NCBI RefSeq assembly: GCF_044383835.1
Contig: NZ_JBISEP010000015.1
Location: forward strand, 1 to 63,382
Reading direction: 5' to 3'
Source of the DNA: Paraliobacillus sp044383835
Lineage (GTDB): Bacteria; Bacillota; Bacilli; Bacillales; Amphibacillaceae
DNA: 63,382 nucleotides
Shown: piece after piece, positions 53,733 through 62,513 of the stretch
How positions within the stretch are numbered: position 1 is the first letter of the stretch
Layout of the letters: every line of letters starts with the position of its first letter
Position numbers and translations under genes: made by a program
Notes under the pieces: generated by a model
Seen by the model: the letters and a program-made list of their open reading frames with translations, nothing else
The model's database searches: none
What the model was told of the DNA's origin: nothing

Positions 53733-54584
53733 TTAATGTGCAACTAGGTAAATACGGTTTCCTGAAGGATCTATTGTAACGATAGAATCATTTTCCTCAG
53801 TAACAGATACCCCAATGTCCGCTAACTGTGAAATAATTTTATTTTTCATTTTTTCACTTGAAAATATTAGTGTAAATGATTCTAGTCCAACACTATTAGG
53901 AGAAGGTGTTGGTGCACCTATACCATTCCAAGTATTTAAACCAATATGGTGGTGGTATTTTCCATCAGAAATAAAAAGTGCTTGACTACCGAATCTGTTT
54001 ACAACTTCAAAACCAAGTCCATTAACATAAAATTCTTCTGTCTTTTTCAATTCTGATACATGCAAATGAATATGTCCCATAACTGTTTCAGCCGGTAGCC
54101 CTACCCATGACGACTGTTCTTCAACAGATAAGAGGTCGGGAATATTTAAGGGATCAACTGTCATTTCTACTTCACCATTCCTCCAATTCCATTCGGAAGA
54201 GTCCCGGTCTATATAAATTTCAATTCCATTTCCATCTGGGTCAGATAAATAAAGCGCTTCACTTACAAGATGATCAGATGAACCGAACTGTAAACCAATT
54301 CCAACAAAATGCTGCACTATTTTAGCTAAATCCGTTCGCTTAGGTAAAAGTAGAGCAAAGTGATATAATCCCGTTGTTCTTCCTTCTTTGGAAATTACAT
54401 GATCTGGTTGTTCGATCGTTAATAAAGCAGTTTTTCCATCAGCACTAAATGTAGCAGACGATGCTGTTTGCTCCAGCACCTTAAATCCAATGACTTCTTT
54501 ATAAAAAGCAATTGAACGTTTTAAATTTTGAACTTTTAGATTTACTTTTCTTACAAATGTTATAGGTTCACGATGAAAATTCAT
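53733..54584 (-). CDS. catE: VOC family ring-cleavage dioxygenase (CatE-type)
   Basis: A 283-residue two-module vicinal-oxygen-chelate protein. The second module carries the metal ligands HIHLHVSE, KYHHHIGLNTW and VGLESFTLIF (His, His, Glu). It matches CatE, catechol 2,3-dioxygenase of Bacillus, in length and in its divergent HxlR/CatR-type regulator. It would open catechol-like aromatic rings as part of a quinone or thiol-stress response. AGGAGG precedes the ATG. Confidence 0.82.
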   Translation of the reverse strand: MNFHREPITFVRKVNLKVQNLKRSIAFYKEVIGFKVLEQTASSATFSADGKTALLTIEQPDHVISKEGRTTGLYHFALLLPKRTDLAKIVQHFVGIGLQFGSSDHLVSEALYLSDPDGNGIEIYIDRDSSEWNWRNGEVEMTVDPLNIPDLLSVEEQSSWVGLPAETVMGHIHLHVSELKKTEEFYVNGLGFEVVNRFGSQALFISDGKYHHHIGLNTWNGIGAPTPSPNSVGLESFTLIFSSEKMKNKIISQLADIGVSVTEENDSIVTIDPSGNRIYLVAH

Positions 54585-54619
54585 TTAGTTACCTCCTGTT
54601 AATTGACAAATCCAAACAT

Positions 54620-54648
54620 ATTATATTATCTAGTTACTTAATGTAAGT
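54620..54648 (-). promoter_or_regulatory. catE promoter with palindromic operator
   Basis: On the minus strand CTTACA (54647-54642), 16 bp, TATAAT (54625-54620). The -35 region lies inside a perfect 5-3-5 palindrome ACTTA-ATG-TAAGT (54,636-54,648), a plausible site for the divergent regulator. Confidence 0.6.
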
Positions 54649-54751
54649 TAGTGTATAATAGTTAATTGATATAGTCAAGTATCTTTTTTTCAAAAAATAA
54701 TTTAATTATTTTTATAATCCGTTTATAATAATATGTGAGGAGTTGATTTAA

Positions 54752-55060
54752 ATGGATAAGTCGATTTGCCCTAGATTTGAAAAAGCTATCGGTTTTTTAA
54801 GCCAAAGATGGACAGGGTTAATTATTTACCAGCTTCTATCTGGCCCACAGCGTTTTTGTAGTATTGAATCATCGATTGGTGTCAGTGGCAGAGTCCTATC
54901 AGAAAGGTTAAAAGATCTTGAAAACGAGGGAATTGTTAAACGAGAAGTTTTTCCAGAAACTCCCGTTCGAATTGAGTATTCATTGACTGAAAAAGGGATT
55001 GCCTTCAAACCTCTTATGCTCGAGATAGAAAAATGGTCACAAAACTGGTTAGAAATATAA
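54752..55060 (+). CDS. HxlR/YodB-type redox-sensing regulator
   Basis: A 102-residue winged-helix protein of the DUF24/HxlR family. The N-terminal MDKSICPRFEKA carries a cysteine at residue 6, as in YodB and CatR, which sense quinones or diamide through that cysteine. Core motif RWTGLIIYQLLSGPQRF. Divergent from catE; a clear repressor candidate for it. GAGGAG lies before the ATG. Confidence 0.85.
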   Translation: MDKSICPRFEKAIGFLSQRWTGLIIYQLLSGPQRFCSIESSIGVSGRVLSERLKDLENEGIVKREVFPETPVRIEYSLTEKGIAFKPLMLEIEKWSQNWLEI

Positions 55061-55084
55061 TAGTCATAACTATAATGTGCTATA

Positions 55085-55330
55085 TTTCACACGATAAAAT
55101 TGCGAGATACTAGGTAGTAGCCAAGTGAATTCCTAACTAGGAATGGATTTTCAGCTCGTATGAGTTCCTACAAGACAAGAAACAGCGCGAACTGAAAATC
55201 TACTCTCCTTAAGGATGTTAGACTAAAACACGTTCTGTGGCATCGTCTAACTGAACCACGCCCTGTTGGATCAGGAGCGGTATCTACGAGAAGAGAGTAT
55301 ATTTCCACAACGACGTTTGTTTTACTACAT
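55085..55330. repeat. dispersed repeat with large imperfect hairpin
   Basis: GATTTTCAGCTCG (55,146-55,158) pairs with CGAACTGAAAATC (55,188-55,200) and encloses ACAAGACAAGAAACAGCG. The strand-reversed part reads TTCAGTTCGCGCTGTT and resembles the repeat at 63,200-63,382 (TTCAGCTCGCGCTGTTCC). No coding potential. Confidence 0.6.
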
Positions 55331-55354
55331 TAAAATAAAGAGTCGTATTTTCTA

Positions 55355-55766
55355 TTAAGAAATATTGTTTTATCTCAAGCTCGCTATATTAATCGTTATC
55401 CTGTCCCTGCTGATGGAGAAATAGAAAAAAATTGATCATGAGCTTATTGAATTAGAGTCAGATGATGCTACTACTTCATATAAAGTAAACGTTAAAGAAG
55501 AATTTCGAATTGAAAATGATTCGTTTGAAATGCATGTAGATAAATTTTCAGACTCTGAAATGATTGTTAAGTCCGACTTTCATATACAAGATTCACCTTA
55601 CGGATCAAATTTTTTTAATTTAGATACTAGCGAAGTGTATGTAAGTGAAGAAGAAATAAATGATAATGGAGAAAAAGTTGTTACAATTTATAAAGTTTTT
55701 GAAACATACTTCTATGTACAAGGAATTTTACTCAGAAGACATGTAGAGTACGAGTGGCTACTATAA
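55355..55766 (+). pseudogene. frameshifted gene of unknown function
   Basis: The frame reads RNIVLSQARYINRYPVPADGEIEK, then one A too many in an A-run near 55,425-55,431 shifts it. The next frame continues IDHELIELESDDATTSYK, then EEFRIENDSFEM and on to a stop at 55,766. There is no Met start or ribosome binding site at the front, so the 5' end is also lost. I do not recognise the family. Confidence 0.55.
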
Positions 55767-55858
55767 GGAGGGCTCTCTTTTTATGATCTTTGAAAAAGTC
55801 CATCTGGGTACCAATCCCCGAAAGTTAGAGTGAAAAATCTACCTTTCGGGGTGTTTTT

Positions 55859-56117
55859 ATGGTTAGATATAGTGAAGAATTTAAAATAAAGCTTTTTACG
55901 GAGTATTTGTATGGGAATCTTGAATGTAAATTATTGACAAAAAAATACAACACACCCTCTCTAACACCATACAGAGTTCGTTAGTGGTCGGGTTTTTCCT
56001 AGCCACCAAGCACTTGAACTTGAATTTTTTCACTATGTGCATTGGTACAATCATATTCGAATACATGTATCATTAGATTATCAATCACCAAATGAATACA
56101 AGTTAGTACACCTTTAA
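55859..56117 (+). pseudogene. internally deleted IS3-family insertion sequence
   Basis: An OrfA N-terminus (MVRYSEEFKIKLFTEYLYG) ends at a stop near 55,983. Then, in another frame, an OrfB C-terminus appears: LEFFHYVHWYNHIRIHVSLDY ending at 56,117, lacking the middle of the transposase and its catalytic residues. A hairpin CCCCGAAAG...CTTTCGGGG (55,817-55,851) marks the left end. Confidence 0.85.
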
Positions 56118-56158
56118 ATTTTTGTACAGTTTAGTGTTGACATACCAATTTTAAATCA

Positions 56159-56296
56159 TGGGGGGATATATTTCAGGATCCAAAGATAGCAAACGCAATT
56201 TTAGATAGAGTTCTACATCACGCAACTGTGATTAATATTGTAGGAGATTCCTATCGCTTGAAAGATCATATACAAATCGAAAACAAAAAGTCGTAA
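56159..56296 (+). pseudogene. 3' fragment of IS21-family istB
   Basis: The frame reads WGDIFQDPKIANAILDRVLH, then HATVINIVGDSYRLKDH, then a stop at 56,294. It is the last about 45 residues of an IstB-type ATPase; the P-loop part and IstA are absent. Confidence 0.8.
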
Positions 56297-56590
56297 GCTC
56301 ATTCAGAATGATTGCATATGGTTTTGCGTAAGCTAAACCATATGCAATACAGAGTCAAAATTGTACATTACTAAATAATCAAAAATGTACATTCTTATGT
56401 TGACATTTATATCAACCCTTCCATTTTATTATCACTATATATTTATCGAGTTATGATTTATTGTTAAATAATGAAAGTCACAATTACCATAATTAAAATA
56501 ACTATAAAAACTATAATTGAAATCACCAAATCCTTAGTCATCTTCACTTGAAACATCCCTCCCTTTTAATTCAGATTTTCATTTTTTTAT

Positions 56591-57635
56591 TTGTCAAATT
56601 AAGCAAGACAAAGTTTCAATTTCTACATGCTTCATAAAACACTCAATTGGTGTTTGATAATTTAATGATTTTCTTGGAATGTTGTTTCTTTGAGATGCAA
56701 TGGTTGATATATATTCCTGTGGAACACAGTTGAAATCCATTTCTTTTGGTAGACCGTTTTTGCGTAGTAAACCGTTTGAATTTTCATTCAATCTTCTTTG
56801 TGATGGTGTTCCTGGATCAGCAAAACAGATGTCAATATTATGTTTATTACCGATGTTTTTCCAATTCGAGAATTCTTTACCACAGTCAAAGATAATGGAT
56901 TTGAATAAGTGCCTAGGAACGCCTTTCAGCCAGTCGTTTAGAGCTTCTTCAATATCTTGGGCTTTTCTTCCTTTAGGTTTGATCGCAATGATGCATTTAC
57001 TTAACCGTTCAACTAAAGTGATTACGGCACTCTTGTGTTTGTTACCAACAATGGTATCACCTTCTAGATGGCCAAATTCATTGTTGTAGTATAAGTGTTC
57101 CTGATCGCGCTCACTTATACTACGTCTAAATGCTTGTTTGCCTCTATTTTCTTGGTGACCGTTTGGTTTTCTTTTCCCTTTCATCCGTAATTTTTCTTGT
57201 TTGAAAACACCCTTTTCAAACTGCCGATAAAGTGTACGCATACTACAAGAGATGCGTCTTTCTTTTCTACCAACGATGACATCTGGAGTCCAACCAGCCT
57301 CTACTCTTGCGTTGATGTAATCTACTTCATCTTTGGAAAGCTGAATCGGTTTACGACCACATTTTTGCTTGTTTTTCTTGTATTCAAGATAAATATCAAT
57401 CGCTGTTTTTCCTTCTTTTAGTTGTCTGATGACTCGATAGATTGCCTCATGACCTCGCTTGAGCTTTTTGGCAATTTGACGACCCTTAAGACAGATTGAA
57501 AAATATTCTTCTATGAATATGAGTTCTATTTTGGTAAGATGGGTGTATGACATGTCTGTGCACTCTCCTTAACTTTGGTAGGTTACTTTGAGTGTATCAT
57601 AACATGTCTTTCTTTTGTCTCGCTTAATTATACAA
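56591..57635. mobile_element. IS30-family insertion sequence, apparently full length
   Basis: Imperfect terminal inverted repeats: TTGTCAAATTAAGCAAGACA (left) and TTGTCTCGCTTAATTATACAA (right, read inward as its complement), about 22 bp with four mismatches. The transposase stop lies in the left repeat. A target duplication of only 2-3 bp is too short to be certain. The element lies among IS3 and IS21 scraps. Confidence 0.8.
56594..57553 (-). CDS. IS30 family transposase
   Basis: A 319-residue DDE transposase with an N-terminal helix-turn-helix (KGRQIAKKLKRGHEAIYRVI) and catalytic residues in LEGDTIVG (Asp), FDCGKEFSNW (Asp) and RLNENSNGLL (Glu). No frameshift or stop interrupts it, so the element may still be active. 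The start has AAGGAGAGTG upstream. Confidence 0.93.
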   Translation of the reverse strand: MSYTHLTKIELIFIEEYFSICLKGRQIAKKLKRGHEAIYRVIRQLKEGKTAIDIYLEYKKNKQKCGRKPIQLSKDEVDYINARVEAGWTPDVIVGRKERRISCSMRTLYRQFEKGVFKQEKLRMKGKRKPNGHQENRGKQAFRRSISERDQEHLYYNNEFGHLEGDTIVGNKHKSAVITLVERLSKCIIAIKPKGRKAQDIEEALNDWLKGVPRHLFKSIIFDCGKEFSNWKNIGNKHNIDICFADPGTPSQRRLNENSNGLLRKNGLPKEMDFNCVPQEYISTIASQRNNIPRKSLNYQTPIECFMKHVEIETLSCLI

Positions 57636-57781
57636 TTAGGGTATTTTAAGAGAGCAGTTTTTAAAGTTTGTAGTGAAACAACTTAAACTTCTCAATTTAC
57701 TTCTAAAACATTTTAAAATTTTCCCAAAAAAGCTTTCAAGTTTATTTTACTTATTCCAGTGTCCTAAAAAACGCCTTACAT

Positions 57782-57823
57782 AACTCAAAGGCATCACACA
57801 ATTTAAAATGTGATGTCTTTGAG
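57782..57823. terminator. terminator-like hairpin after IS30
   Basis: ACTCAAAGGCATCACA pairs with TGTGATGTCTTTGAGT (one mismatch). It is near the right of the IS30 element with no clear owner. Confidence 0.5.
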
Positions 57824-57923
57824 TATATTGAATAGTATCATTGTACTATATAATATTAAAATATATTCCTTATGTACAAATTGTAGGAAACCAATTGTAG
57901 AATAGATATACCTTTGTATGCAT

Positions 57924-58166
57924 CTATATAATTAAACCAACAATACCTAAGTAAGTATCATTAATTATTTCTGTATTAACTTTTTCAATAAAATTATTTG
58001 TTAACTCTTTTTGTGATTCTTCGTCTAAGTCCACAAACTTTAGCCTTGTGGCATCTTCTTCCTTAAAATTTGGCTTTCTAAAACTTAAGGCATTCATGTT
58101 TATCATTTCAGGATTACTACTTCTAATTGAGAGTTTAATCATTAATAAAGTTTGATAAACGGACAT
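57924..58166 (-). CDS. hypothetical small protein, uncertain
   Basis: An 80-residue frame (MSVYQTLLMIKLSIRSSN to YLGIVGLII) with no recognised domain and no ribosome binding site before either ATG (58166 or 58142). It may be the tail of a lost gene. Reported because no stops interrupt it. Confidence 0.3.
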   Translation of the reverse strand: MSVYQTLLMIKLSIRSSNPEMINMNALSFRKPNFKEEDATRLKFVDLDEESQKELTNNFIEKVNTEIINDTYLGIVGLII

Positions 58167-58206
58167 AAAAATTCAGCATTAAAATCAACAAATTCCGGCA
58201 TAGTTA

Positions 58207-58246
58207 AACCAGAACGGTTAGACAATTAAAATTAAGCGTTCTGGTT
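58207..58246 (-). terminator. hairpin downstream of the SIMPL-domain gene
   Basis: AACCAGAACG pairs perfectly with CGTTCTGGTT around a 20-base loop. It is 71 bp past the stop on the minus strand. Confidence 0.55.
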
Positions 58247-58316
58247 CCTTATCTCTTACTTATACCTTTCATTCTACCATATAGAAATTAATCCCAATAC
58301 CTTTTCAAACTATCTG

Positions 58317-59045
58317 TCATTCAAACCGCTCATATTCAAACACCGCTTTTACAGTCGCAGTTACCTTCACGTCGCCTTCTTGCACAGGTGTGGTTACCGC
58401 ATCTGACGTTACACTCAGCACTTCAGCCGTATAACGCGGACGCTGGAGCTGGACGTTTTCCTCAGTAAGCCGTAATGGAATGCGATTGATTGATAAACCT
58501 AGCGAGTGTGCCATGTTCTCCGCTTTTTCCCGTGCATTTAAGGTCGCATCTTGGAGTGCTTGTTGATGGATTACTGTTGGATTAGCCAGTTCGTACTCCA
58601 CTTCATTAATCACATTAACCCCATTCTGTGTCGCGACATCAAGAACCTCGCCCACTTTCGTCAAATCATTTACCACCACTGTAAACAGATGGCTGACTTG
58701 ATACCCACGAAACACTTTTTGATTATCTGGGTAATCATACATCGGCTGGATCGTATACGCTGCAGTCTCGATTTGATCATTTGCAATCCCAATCTCTGCA
58801 AGTGCGTCAATAACTTGATTAGCAATGATCGCATTTTGTTGTTGGGCGGTTTGGACTTGTTTATCCTCAGTTACCACGCCAAAAGATACACGCGCTTGAT
58901 CGGGCTTCGCAAAAACCTCGCTTTTCCCCACTACGCTTACAGTATAATCTTGATTGCGTTTAGGCATTTTAAATGAACGATTTGGATAAACATACGGATA
59001 ATTATATAGTTGATTCACCTGGTTAGGACCATACATTGGTTGCAT
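58317..59045 (-). CDS. SIMPL (DUF541) domain protein
   Basis: About 242 residues, start at 59045 (MQPMYGPNQVNQ), preceded by GAGAGGATG. The SIMPL domain begins near residue 35 with YTVSVVGKSEVFAKPDQARV and ends with VTATVKAVFEYERFE. No signal peptide is present, which is unusual. Family function is poorly known. The gene is visibly richer in G and C than the flanking genes, suggesting a different origin. Confidence 0.8.
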   Translation of the reverse strand: MQPMYGPNQVNQLYNYPYVYPNRSFKMPKRNQDYTVSVVGKSEVFAKPDQARVSFGVVTEDKQVQTAQQQNAIIANQVIDALAEIGIANDQIETAAYTIQPMYDYPDNQKVFRGYQVSHLFTVVVNDLTKVGEVLDVATQNGVNVINEVEYELANPTVIHQQALQDATLNAREKAENMAHSLGLSINRIPLRLTEENVQLQRPRYTAEVLSVTSDAVTTPVQEGDVKVTATVKAVFEYERFE

Positions 59046-59279
59046 CAATGTCGAACATCCTCTCTTGAAACGTTTTAGTCTACATCGGAACATTAGTCAA
59101 ATTAGCATATTCCTATTTGATGCAACATGTGCCCAAAATTTATCACTGTTATAAAGCTCGCATTATCCTCTTTTCACACCCTTATATGGAACAAAAAATT
59201 GCTTATAGATGGTAGTGCATAGTTTCTATTTTATTCTTTCAGGGTAGAAGGAACTAACAAACTAAATAACTATCCATTG

Positions 59280-59465
59280 ATGTATACAAAAGAAAAATTA
59301 GGAGGTAGAAAAAAAGGCGAAGAAAGTCAAAGCCAAATTGATCAAAAGATTCAGCAGAAATTAAAGAAAACACTTGAAGAATTAAATGTTGTGACAAAAG
59401 AGGCTTTAAGAGCAATTGAACAGCGTTTAGACTATCTAGAAAAACAAGCGGAACGTGATAGCTAA
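59280..59465 (+). pseudogene. C-terminal fragment of a phasin-like protein
   Basis: A 61-residue helical, Glu/Lys-rich frame (MYTKEKLGGRKKGEES to QAERDS) without a ribosome binding site. Bacillaceae phasin-like proteins of about 100 residues commonly precede ubiB and end in a similar coiled coil (TKEALRAIEQRLDYLEKQ). The N-terminal half is missing, so this is probably degraded. Confidence 0.55.
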
Positions 59466-59516
59466 AGAATTATAACATGTTGCTAAAAAGGGGGGATTAT
59501 CATTTTTAAAACAAAA

Positions 59517-60078
59517 ATGAGGCATATGCAAAGATATCGTGAAATTGCAGTAGCTTTTTCAAGGAACGGCTTTGGGCATATAGTCAAAGAATTAGGGCTG
59601 GATCAACTCTTCTCATTACCAAAAAGAGTAATGATAAATAAAGAACAAGAAAAAAGTCAGAAAACATTAGGGGAGCGACTCCGGTTAATTTCCGAAGAGC
59701 TCGGTCCTACGTTTATAAAAATGGGACAAATGGCTAGTATGCGGCCTGATGTCATCCCTAAAGATGTAATAAAGGAATTAGAACTCCTTCAAGATCAACT
59801 TTCACCATTTCCATATTCAGAAGTAGAAGCTATGGTAGAAAAAGAATTAGGGGCATCTGTAGAAGAGTTGTTTCAATCGTTTAACCCTAAAAACCAATAG
59901 GAGTCGCATCGATTGGACAAGTTCACTAAGCAGTTTTACATAGCGGTGAAAAAGTTGCAGTGAAGATTCAACGTCCTAATATCAAGAAGCAAATCCTTAC
60001 AGACTTAGAAATCTTACATGAATTAGCTGATCAAGCAACACATCGCGTAAATAGATTGAAGAAATTTCAATTAAACGA
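59517..60078 (+). pseudogene. ubiB: UbiB/AarF-family kinase-like gene, broken
   Basis: The first about 128 residues read well (LGPTFIKMGQMASMRPDVIP; LEELLQDQLSPFP region). A frameshift near 59,895 moves the frame to PIGVASIGQVH, a TAA interrupts there (59,928-59,930), and then AVLHSGEKVAVKIQRPNIKK continues in the same frame until the element at about 60,079. The kinase C-lobe is absent. ABC1-kinase/UbiB proteins function in quinone biosynthesis; this one is non-functional. Confidence 0.88.
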
Positions 60079-60699
60079 CCACCTGCTTTAGCAGGTGGAT
60101 TTGGACATGAATGTCGACGACTAAAGTCGTTCTTCAGGCTGAAGTCCTGCTTAAAGTCCTTATGCTTAAGCACACTCCAAATTTGACTGAACTCAATCCT
60201 CAATCCTAAATATGTCGTTCTTTTCTTCACTAAATTGATTTGCTATATAATTTTTAATCGTTTCTTCATCTACTTTTCCAACCGTCGCACAGAAATAACC
60301 TCTTGCCCATAAATGCTGGCCCCAATATTTCTTTTTCAAATCTGGAAATTGATCTTGGAGAAGTCTTGATGATCTTCCTTTTAGATATTGCATTATTTTA
60401 CTTGGGGCAAGACTTGGTGAGCACGATATCAATAAATGAATATGATCTTTTCCAACACTTCCTTGCAAGATTGTTATCCCTCTTGCTTCACAACCTTGTC
60501 TAATTAACTCTCTGGTTTTATATGCAATTTGACCGCTTAACACCTTATATCTATATTTCGTTACCCAGATAACATGGTACTTGATATCGTAGACTGCGTG
60601 ACTATTCTTCTTATATCCGTCCATACTTTTCTTCACCTCGTACCCCTCAGTATGGACATCAAAAGAGAAGGCTAAAAGCAGATACCGTCTAAAGACGGT
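60079..60699. mobile_element. IS200-type element inserted in ubiB
   Basis: Left hairpin CCACCTGC-TTTA-GCAGGTGG (60,079-60,098), a further hairpin ACGACTAAAGTCGT nearby, a single tnpA, and a right hairpin ACCGTC-TAAA-GACGGT (60,684-60,699). No TnpB is present, so it is IS200-like. The exact cleavage ends are not determined. Confidence 0.8.
60193..60624 (-). CDS. tnpA: IS200-type Y1 transposase TnpA
   Basis: About 143 residues, HUH tyrosine transposase: HIHLLISCS provides the metal-binding histidines and the catalytic Tyr lies in the YFCATVGKVDEETIKNYI region. Start at 60624 (MDGYKKNSHA) has GAGGTG nine bases upstream; a GTG at 60636 is also possible. Intact. Confidence 0.92.
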   Translation of the reverse strand: MDGYKKNSHAVYDIKYHVIWVTKYRYKVLSGQIAYKTRELIRQGCEARGITILQGSVGKDHIHLLISCSPSLAPSKIMQYLKGRSSRLLQDQFPDLKKKYWGQHLWARGYFCATVGKVDEETIKNYIANQFSEEKNDIFRIED

Positions 60700-61029
60700 G
60701 GAGTTAGACCACGCATTTGGAAATTAAATGAATACTTTAACAGTACAACCTGTCTCTCATTTTAACTAATCACTTAAGTTGAGAAATTCAGTCATCCTAT
60801 TGGTTTAGCAGAAAATTTTACTTATGTTTAATTACTTCTATCCTAACAGATTAAATTAATATTTAACATTGTTTCCCTATTATTTAGCTCGAGCAAATAA
60901 ATTATGACTAAAATCTTGATCTAATTCGTATCGTCACGGTACTAATATTTAGGCTCTGTTAATGTTTGTTGTTGGTATTCCCTTTACGAGAACTAATGTT
61001 CTATAATGAGCTTAATTATAATCAAGTTG

Positions 61030-61885
61030 ATGATAAACGTGAGAGCATCGGATATTCTTAAAGAAATTTTAAAACTAAGCCCAGCAGAAAAACATCGTTT
61101 ACGTGAGTATCTAATCGATGCTCTTACTGCATCCTCCTCGACAGGAACTGTACTGCAAGAAATAACTGAACGTAAGACTAAAAGTGGTTATCATTGCCCT
61201 GATTGCGAATCAGAACATATCGTTCGGTACGGAACATACCCAACAATTGTAGAAGGTGATGAAGTAGAAAAGCAACGCTATCGCTGTAAAGCGTGTAAAA
61301 AAACATTTACTGACCTAACAAATACGGCTCTATATCGAACTCGTCATTTAAATAAATGGATTAAATTCATTGAATGTATGATAGAGGGATATTCTCTGCG
61401 TAAATCTGCTGAATTAGTTGATAATGTTACTCACGTTACATTGTTTTACTGGAGGCACAAACACTTATCATCATTAAAACAAATGGAAATATCTAATTTT
61501 GAAGGTATCGTTGAAATGGATGAGACCTATTTTCTATACTCAGAAAAAGGGCAAAGAAAGTAAAAATGTATTATGCACTGATTCTTGGCGTGCCTTTAAA
61601 ACATATGCTACGGAAAAAGATATGGATATTTACCAATTCAAGTCTGATGGTAAGGGTCGTACAAAGGGATTATACCATATCCAGAACGTTAACAATTATC
61701 ACCGAAGGCTTAAAGGATGGATACAACGTTTTAACGGAGTTGCAACTAAATATCCAAACAACTACCTCGCTTGGTTTCAAGTGTTAGAATCCATTCAACA
61801 CCAAAGAAACAATGTTACTATGAAAGACTTGATGATTAAGGGAAATTTGATACAAAATATGGAACTTATGATACACTTAGGTTAG
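61030..61885 (+). pseudogene. IS1595 transposase, internally deleted
   Basis: The 5' part encodes a zinc-ribbon (CPDCESEH..., RCKACKKTF) and the first DDE segment VEMDETYF up to a stop at 61,561. The 3' part continues in another frame from about 61,565, CTDSWRAFKTYA and GLYHIQNVNNYHRRLKGWI, including later catalytic and C-terminal motifs. About 40-60 residues between the two are missing, and the frame is shifted. It cannot make an active enzyme. Confidence 0.9.
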
Positions 61886-62118
61886 CCAGATTCTCAATAT
61901 AAACTTGTCTTCTTACTCAGTTGTTCTAATACCAAGTTTGCCGAACATTAGACATATTCTATCCGACTTGATTTGAAACTTTTAAAATATAAATCGTAAG
62001 ATAGATGAAGTCAGTTATTAAAGAATATTGTTCAATATATTATAAAAGCAGAAGAAATTAAGATTATTCAGCGTACTATTATTCATTTTTCATATAAACG
62101 AAAGAAGGTGATTTTACA

Positions 62119-62298
62119 TTGAAAGAGTTAATACCGAAGTTACTTCTTGTTGTTTTAGGTGTATGTATTCTGACCCTTGTATTAGTATTGGAAATTAACG
62201 GTGTAATGGGCTTTTTGTTAGCAACCTTAGGAATATTTTTGATAGTTGTAGGTTTAACATTAAAATTTTTAATGAGGTTTTTTGTTGAATTCTTTTAA
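62119..62298 (+). CDS. small two-span membrane protein carried inside the IS1595 element
   Basis: A 59-residue frame starting TTG at 62119 with AAGAAGGTG nine bases upstream. Two hydrophobic spans (LLLVVLGVCILTLVLVL and GFLLATLGIFLIVVGL) and a short hydrophobic basic tail. No relative is recognised. It lies between the transposase remnant and the right inverted repeat and has its own terminator at 62,338-62,362. Confidence 0.75.
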   Translation: MKELIPKLLLVVLGVCILTLVLVLEINGVMGFLLATLGIFLIVVGLTLKFLMRFFVEFF

Positions 62299-62337
62299 AC
62301 TATATCAAAGCGTACTGAAAATTATCCAATACTTATA

Positions 62338-62362
62338 ATAACCTCCTTTTTAGGGAGGTTAT
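62338..62362 (+). terminator. terminator of the passenger gene
   Basis: ATAACCTCC pairs with GGAGGTTAT around TTTTTAG, followed by ATTTAT, 40 bp past the gene stop. Confidence 0.8.
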
Positions 62363-62438
62363 ATTTATGCCTATTATCAACACTAAACTTTAACAGAGCC
62401 AATATTTAAAATAGTGAAAAGAAACAAATTAAACAAAA

Positions 62439-62483
62439 ATATCCTATACGTAGTTTTTAAAAAGACTCTACTGTATAGGATAT
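62439..62483 (-). terminator. terminator after the flavohemoglobin remnant
   Basis: ATATCCTATAC pairs perfectly with GTATAGGATAT around a long loop with further TAGT/ACTA pairing. On the minus strand a TTTTTGTTT tail follows. Confidence 0.75.
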
Positions 62484-62513
62484 GTTTTGTTAAAGGAAAT
62501 AGCCCTTAGGTTT

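Larger units (their letters stand above)
60952..62400. mobile_element. IS1595-family element with 8-bp target duplications and a passenger gene
   Basis: Inverted repeats GGCTCTGTTAATGTTTGTTG (60952 on) and, reversed, GGCTCTGTTAAAGTTTAGTG (ending 62400). Both flanks carry the same 8 bp AATATTTA (60,944-60,951 and 62,401-62,408), as IS1595 produces. Inside are a deleted transposase and a small membrane-protein gene followed by a terminator. Confidence 0.93.

Noticed and set aside
56591..57635. Target-site duplication for IS30
   Set aside because: Flanks share only two or three bases, too few to distinguish from chance.
57924..58166. 80-residue frame as a confident gene
   Set aside because: No ribosome binding site or family match; kept only as low confidence.
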